A DNA stretch of 64,000 nucleotides from Amoeboaphelidium protococcarum (Eukaryota > Aphelidiomycota > Aphelidea). The translations under genes and the position numbers were made by a program. Positions 59,029 through 64,000 of this stretch are shown piece by piece. Under the pieces are notes generated by a model. The model saw only the letters and a program-made list of their open reading frames with translations. It was not told the DNA's origin and made no database searches. The stretch's first letter is position 1; every line of letters starts with the position of its first letter. Location: positions 2,792,687 through 2,856,686 of the forward strand of contig JALECJ010000257.1 in the NCBI GenBank assembly GCA_023515745.1. The letters are read 5' to 3'.

Positions 59029-59286
59029 TTTTACAAGTTGAAGTAATTTGGAATTTAAGCGAATCAAATTATTGTTACGTAATTAGTAATAAAAAATGGA
59101 ATGAGAGAAGGACTTCTCACGCTGATATTTGATCTTGGACCGCTCCTGGTTTGTCACTTCTCTCTCTCTTCTCTCTCTCTCTTGTCCCCCGTCATGAATC
59201 TGCTCGTCTCTTCTTTCGTTTCCGCTTAGGCGTGCGGTCGTCTTTCCTCTCTTTGACCGGCCACACATCTCGCGCTTCTCACAGAG

Positions 59287-59320
<34 letters not shown>

Positions 59321-59459
59321 TTACCGCTTACTTTCGTCTTTCCTCTTTAACGCTTTCTTTCTGTTTAGTTCTCTGCCTCTAATTATTTTCTAAATCTCAA
59401 TATTCATAATTTAATTAAGTCCCTCTTTATAAGCATTTAGTTATTATTTTAGATTGGGT
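59029..59459. other. Divergent intergenic region with CT-rich microsatellite
   Basis: This 431-bp region lies between the CNDP2-like and RSC1/2-like starts. It is strongly CT-rich on the plus strand, with (CT)n runs at about 59157-59190 and a nearly pure run at 59289-59321. Pyrimidine tracts in promoters may form H-DNA or exclude nucleosomes; this is inference. Confidence 0.8.
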
Positions 59460-62222
59460 ATGTCTAATTAATAATAAAGTATCAAGTAGTAGAAGTAGGC
59501 ATTTTTGTCGGGATTGAAAGGATTGAGAGATGCTAGGAGTGGACATGATTGCTGTGAGTTCTTTATGGAGTTACCGTCCAAGAAGGAGTATCCAGATTAT
59601 TACATGCTGATCAAGAAGCCTATTGCCATAGATGTTATACAATCAAAGAAGCATACATCGATGGATGATGTTAAATCTGACGTGCTTCTGATGACTTAGA
59701 ATGCAATGACTTACAATAGAAAGGGCAGTAGAATCTACAAGGATGCCCAGGAGATTGAGCGCTTCACTAATTAGTATTCGGTTCCATCTGCTGCTGCTAA
59801 CAACAATAATAACAACGAAACTCAGTCTTCTGGTAGAAGAAGTTCTTTAATGATCAAGATTAAGAATCCTCCGAGTAAATCTTCATCGAATCAGTCGGTC
59901 AATACCGGCAATAATGATTAGGAGGAGGGTGCCAAGTCTGCATAGTCATAGCCTTCATCTGCTACCGCCACTACATCAGGAGGCAAGAAGTAATTAACTC
60001 CAGAAGGTTAATAGTTGTTGAAGGCGTGGAAAGTTATATCTAATCTCAAAGACGGTGATTATTTGATATCGGGACTATTCTTGGAGTTACCTTCTAAAGT
60101 GGATTATGCCTTCTACTATGATGTGATCAAGAGCCCAATTTCATTGAAGGAAATTAAAGGGAAGATTGAGCGTTCGTCTTATGATAAAGCTGCCAAGCGG
60201 AAGGGATATGATCATCCAGCCAAGGCCATGGAGGATGACATGGTCCTGATGGTGAAGAATGCATTTACTTTTAATGAGAGCACGAGTGATGTCTGTAAAG
60301 ATGCCCTGGCCGTGTTGAAAGAGTTTAGAAAGCAATTGGGTCTACCTACTCCTGCTAATGAAGATTTTGCAGCTATGGTACTTGCTGAATAATAGCAGAG
60401 TTTATAGGCAGGTATCGAGGGTAGTGGTGAAGACGATATGGATATTGATGGTGGGGATGTTAAACGGAAAGACGGTGGTGGATAGGCACCGGTGTAGAAG
60501 CCTAAAGGTAAAGTGGGAAGGCCACGTAAGTCTTCTGGCCCTCCTGTTAATAAGTAGTAGTAATAACAAAAGAAAGTGGGCAAGATGAAGTCACCTTTTA
60601 GACAAGAAGCTGGCGCTGATGGTCTTGATCATGAAGATGAGGAGGAGGAGGTGGAAGAAGAATTGCCTATTGATTATTCCAAGTATTTGGATGCATACTT
60701 CCCACCAAAGTCTGATATTTAGGAAGAGCTGAATGATATCATGTACAAGAGAGCCTCTTTTGAAGTTGGTGATGTCGTGTATCTATCGCATGAGGATGAA
60801 GAGTATGTCACCATTGGAATTATTGCCAAGATTTGGAAGAATGCGGCAGGTCGGAATCGCTTTATTGCCAGGTGGTTCCTGCAGGCTGATAACATTAAAA
60901 AGGCTTTCGCTGGTAAGAATATGGAAGAGAAGTTGGTTGACATCAAGCTTGATACTAAAGAACTGTACTTGAGTGACAAGTACGTTGAGCATGGATCCAT
61001 GGACATTTGCGGCAGATGCTGTGTCATGTTCAAGCCTGATTACGTTAAAGGTATTTACATGGGCTGGAACGGAGAAGACAAGTAGAAAGATGTATGGTTC
61101 TTTGAGAATAAGCTGATCAACTTTGGCGATAGTTTGGATATTGTACCACTGAATGAGTGGACTGACTGTCTTCCTGAAGGTATTGATGAGTTTGAGCCAC
61201 CAGCTTTGATTAGATTGGATCAACCTAGGGAACTTTAAAAATTCACTGTGGATGAAGAAATTGCAAAGTTGAATTCCCTTCTACCTTCGCGTAATATCCC
61301 ATTCTAGTTAAAGGCTAGAAAGAGGGCAGTGGTTGCTGTAGAAGAGGATTCCGAGTAAGAAGATGAATTCGATGAAGAAGAATCAGAAGAGGAAGAAGGC
61401 GATGATAGTAGTGAGGGTGTAAGTGATCAAGAGTTTGGGCGTCCCTCAGGTAAAGCAGGTAAAAGTAGTGACCGCAATCGCAAGAGTCTATCTACTTCAG
61501 TGCAGATGCAACAACGGTAGTAGCAACAGTAGTTGTTGTAGTAGTAGTAACAATAAGGTTAGCAGTATCGGCCTACAATGGGTCCTGCAGGTTATCCAAT
61601 GTAAATGCCTTAGATTCCTCAGTCTATGCTCCCATAGTTCCAGAATATGAGTCAAGTTAACTTTGCGCAGCTCACTCCACAACAGTAGCAGATGTATATG
61701 ATGATGGCGAATATGGTTAGATTGTAACATCAGCCGCCCTTATAACCACAGTAATAGTAGCAATAGCTGCAGCCGCCGATTCCTCCGCCAGCTGGACAGG
61801 CTAGCAATTAACGCGGTAGTAGTAGTAGCAGTGCATAGACATTCCCTCCGACCAGATCTTCAATGGCTCAAAGTGATCATATCCCGGAACTTCTTGTGTA
61901 GAAGGTTACCACGAATATGAATGGTCAGATCATCTGGTTCAACAACCCACCTCGCGTTTAGCCTCCTAAAAGACCACTCCATTCCCTTAAATATCTGCAG
62001 TTTAAAGCTGACAAAGAGAAGCAGTAGCAATTGTAATAGAGTAATGGTATAATGTAGTAGAAGAAGAAGAAGCATTAGGTATCGGATCAAGTGGTGTGGC
62101 ATGGAGGTTAGAATCAAATGGGTCTCTATCCATAAGAGCAGACGTAGCGCGTTATTGAGTCTCTTCACATATTGGCAAAGTCACTGCAAAGTGATGGATA
62201 GCAACTGTTACGGCGACAATGA
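59460..62222 (+). CDS. RSC1/RSC2-like chromatin remodeller subunit (two bromodomains, AT hook, BAH)
   Basis: The 920-residue protein has the fungal RSC1/2 architecture. Bromodomain 1 is at about residues 20-110 (FMELPSKKEYPDYYMLIKKP), bromodomain 2 at about 185-300 (FLELPSKVDYAFYYDVIKSP, VKNAFTFNE), an AT hook at about 351 (KGKVGRPRKSSG) and a BAH domain at about 428-560 (SFEVGDVVYLSHEDEEYVTI, WFLQADNIKKAF). Animal polybromo differs in having six bromodomains, two BAH domains and an HMG box. The C-terminal half is Gln-rich, with long Q runs written largely in TAG/TAA (about 61510-61560 and 61740-61780). As part of RSC/PBAF it would bind acetylated histones and slide nucleosomes at promoters. 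Confidence 0.92.
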
Positions 62223-62473
62223 TTTGCCTCAGTAACAATGCTGTGGTATATGATATGGTCTTAGTGAATAATTGAATCTCTGTATTACACCGCGCTAACA
62301 GTTGCTTTAAACGTATATATTTATATAGCATTTTCCTGTTCATTTAGCCTTTTGTAGTCAAAATACGCTCTTATCTTAGAAGATTATCATGAAAGTTAAC
62401 GTGGGACTCTTAAGCTTCACTTTACTGGCTGAGTCGAGCTGCGGTCATAAAAATCAATCAAAAATACCAACAC

Positions 62474-64000
62474 ATGACGCCAACTAAAGATACACTGCTG
62501 GCGCTATTGAAATTAAAGTAGCTAATTAATATCGCTAATTACTTAGAGGAGAACATTTTAACTTTTGAGGAGGTGATGGCTTTCTCCAAAGCTGAATAAC
62601 AAGCTTTCTGCGGCAATCCTATAATTGGAACTGTCATGTACAACCACCTGCATCCACCGGCTTAGATGTCAGTAAATGGCGCGATGAATGTCGATAAACA
62701 GCTGCCTTCGCCTGAGCCTAAAGGATAGCGAATAGCAATGGATTGTTCGAGTCTGTTGGAATTTCTTGAACGGTAAATGAGCGATTCGACGAAATTTAAT
62801 AGTATCCCTCACGTCCTCAGTAAAGATCACATGATGTTTCCTTTGTCTGGTCGTGATGACGCGCTAAAACATGCTGCAGAGTGTTTGAGAGTCATCTCGC
62901 AGCCTATTACTTCAACATCACGGACTGACAGGAGAATCCCTGTGTGTGCTGGATTATCTGGTTTGGGGAAGACGAGAATGTTAGAAGAATGGGAGCAGAT
63001 CTTTGATTTGGCTGGTATCCCTTAAACTACACGACTTGGCGTGCTTGTGCTTTATTACAATGGTTATATGCCACACCCTGTGGAGCGCAGAATGACTATC
63101 GAAGCCTCGTTTGCTTGGCGCTTGCTGCATCGTTGTTTTATTGATGGAAATGGTGACGGATTTGCTGAATGGTTCACTGAATCGTTGCCTGTAAACGGCA
63201 CGTAATTGACACTTCGCTTGGCTCTCGATGTAATTCGCCAGAAGTGGATCAACTTGGGCAGGATCAGGCCAGTAGATACTCTTCATTTATTTCTTGGCGT
63301 CGACGAATATTAGACGATTCATCTTGTCAATGGAGTGAAGAAGGGAAACTAAGAGTTGCTTCAAGATCTGCTAGATGAGTTCGGTGCTATTATGGCTAAT
63401 CCTGACGCTGGTGTACGCATATATCCAATGTTTGCAGGAACCGATCTCTCTGCCATTTCCATTGTCAACCTCGAGGACAGAAGTTTTACGGATGCCAATG
63501 TACCTGCTGACTCAATTCGACGTGGAGACTGCGATCTGTGCAGTTCCAAATGGAGAAAGACTTCTATTGCATGCGCCTGTTCGTAGACACCTGTTTTATC
63601 TTGGTGGAGTTCCACGGTGGGTTACCTAGTATATTTTGTTATTACTGAAGGAGATTTAGAGGATTCCATCAGATTGTATCCGGGATGTTGAAACTATTGA
63701 GAATGCGTTTTTGTTTGTCAAGAATTAGTATGTGGAAATGTGGGGCAAAGGGCTAGGTTCTGATAATTTTATTAAACTTGCTGCGTATGCTTTATCCGGG
63801 TAGTAAGTTGATGAAGAACTTACGGACATTAATGGTATGAGTTGGTCTCGAGTCAGAGACAGCTCTCTTTGTATACTAAGTGATAATTGCGAAGTTCTGA
63901 TTCCATATGCTATTTTGCATCGTATCTCCAAATATCCGCCTAACTTATTTCACGATAACAACGTTCGATGTCTGATATGTTGCATTAAAGGGCTAGTTGA
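62474..64000 (+). pseudogene. Crinkler/RHS-type P-loop NTPase, frame broken once, runs off the window
   Basis: The frame starting at ATG 62474 has a P-loop (CAGLSGLGKTRMLEEWEQ, about residue 160) and the block RMTIEASFAWRLL, as in the NTPase domain shared by Crinkler effectors and trypanosome RHS proteins. It continues to FAGTDLSAISIVNL. Near 63470-63485 the coding signal moves to the +1 frame (VLRMPMYLLTQFDVETAICA, then APVRRHLFYLGGVPRWV, the domain's C-terminal element) and stays open to the window end. The original frame ends at TGA about 63690. This may be a true inactivating frameshift, a sequencing error or an unusual shift. Members are often multicopy and mobile. Any effector role is speculation. 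Confidence 0.7.

Noticed and set aside
1-64000. tRNA, rRNA, CRISPR arrays or bacterial-type operons
   Set aside because: No tRNA-like T-arm plus acceptor pairing or rRNA segment was found by eye. Spliceosomal introns and eukaryotic gene content exclude a prokaryotic origin. A tRNAscan run could still reveal a missed tRNA.
443-64000. Ciliate macronuclear origin
   Set aside because: The code would fit, but animal/fungal TOM20, RSC1/2 domain order and the lack of ciliate chromosome features (telomeric repeats, gene-sized ends) argue against it.

Overview
This is a gene-dense stretch of a nuclear eukaryotic genome that does not use the standard genetic code. In gene after gene the recognisable reading frame runs through TAA and TAG and ends only at TGA. 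The in-frame TAA/TAG codons fall where glutamine is expected, for example inside poly-Q tracts. Read this way, about 30 full-length or near-full-length genes appear, and only a few have introns. The introns are short GT-AG introns of 48-80 nt. Intergenic gaps are often below 150 bp, and one convergent pair shares the six bases of a palindromic double stop (TCATGA, 443-448).

The gene content suggests a mitochondriate opisthokont, probably on the fungal side. TOM20 is of the animal/fungal type, the double-bromodomain protein has the fungal RSC1/RSC2 order (BD-BD-AT hook-BAH), and there is an SPT7 with bromodomain and histone-fold region. Ciliates, oxymonads, diplomonads and ulvophyte algae also read TAR as Gln, but this mixture fits them less well. 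An aphelid-like relative of fungi is my best guess. It is inference and untested.

Layout. 0.4-9.7 kb: three minus-strand genes of mRNA 3' processing and transcription (CFT1/CPSF160, SPT7 and an unknown acidic protein), then an HNH-domain protein. 10.3-16.0 kb: a broken Fanzor/OrfB-like remnant and a 1331-residue protein with zinc fingers, a DUF6729-like region and a 3'-5' exonuclease. This is the most accessory-looking part. 16.1-20.7 kb: a GYF/RGG protein, NAD(P)-glutamate dehydrogenase and three unknown ORFs. 21.8-22.5 kb: a foldback element and a 543-bp MITE with TAA target duplications. 22.5-35.9 kb: prolyl oligopeptidase, an ARM/HEAT-like protein, a stand-alone Utp12-domain protein, an acidic protein, a four-CBS protein, the GCNA SprT protease, a SMYD-type SET protein and TOM20. 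36.5-37.9 kb: eight copies of an exact 175-bp tandem repeat. 38.1-41.7 kb: a half-size ABCA transporter and proteasome beta-7 (PSMB4). 43.1-44.2 kb: hairpins and a degenerate tandem array. 44.4-62.2 kb: NEDD8, a TMEM33/POM33 protein, a sphingosine-kinase-like protein, an unknown protein, an MFS transporter, MsrA, a RraA-like aldolase, a PTC7-like PP2C phosphatase, NAD(P)HX dehydratase, a CNDP2-like dipeptidase and the RSC1/2-like protein. 62.5 kb to the end: a Crinkler/RHS-type NTPase whose frame is broken once.

Most genes are housekeeping: chromatin and transcription, rRNA processing, proteasome and neddylation, mitochondrial import, and metabolite or protein repair. Mobile or selfish-looking sequences are interspersed singly, not clustered in an island. 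Because only TGA stops translation, open frames of about 100 codons arise easily by chance, so short unidentified ORFs are scored low.
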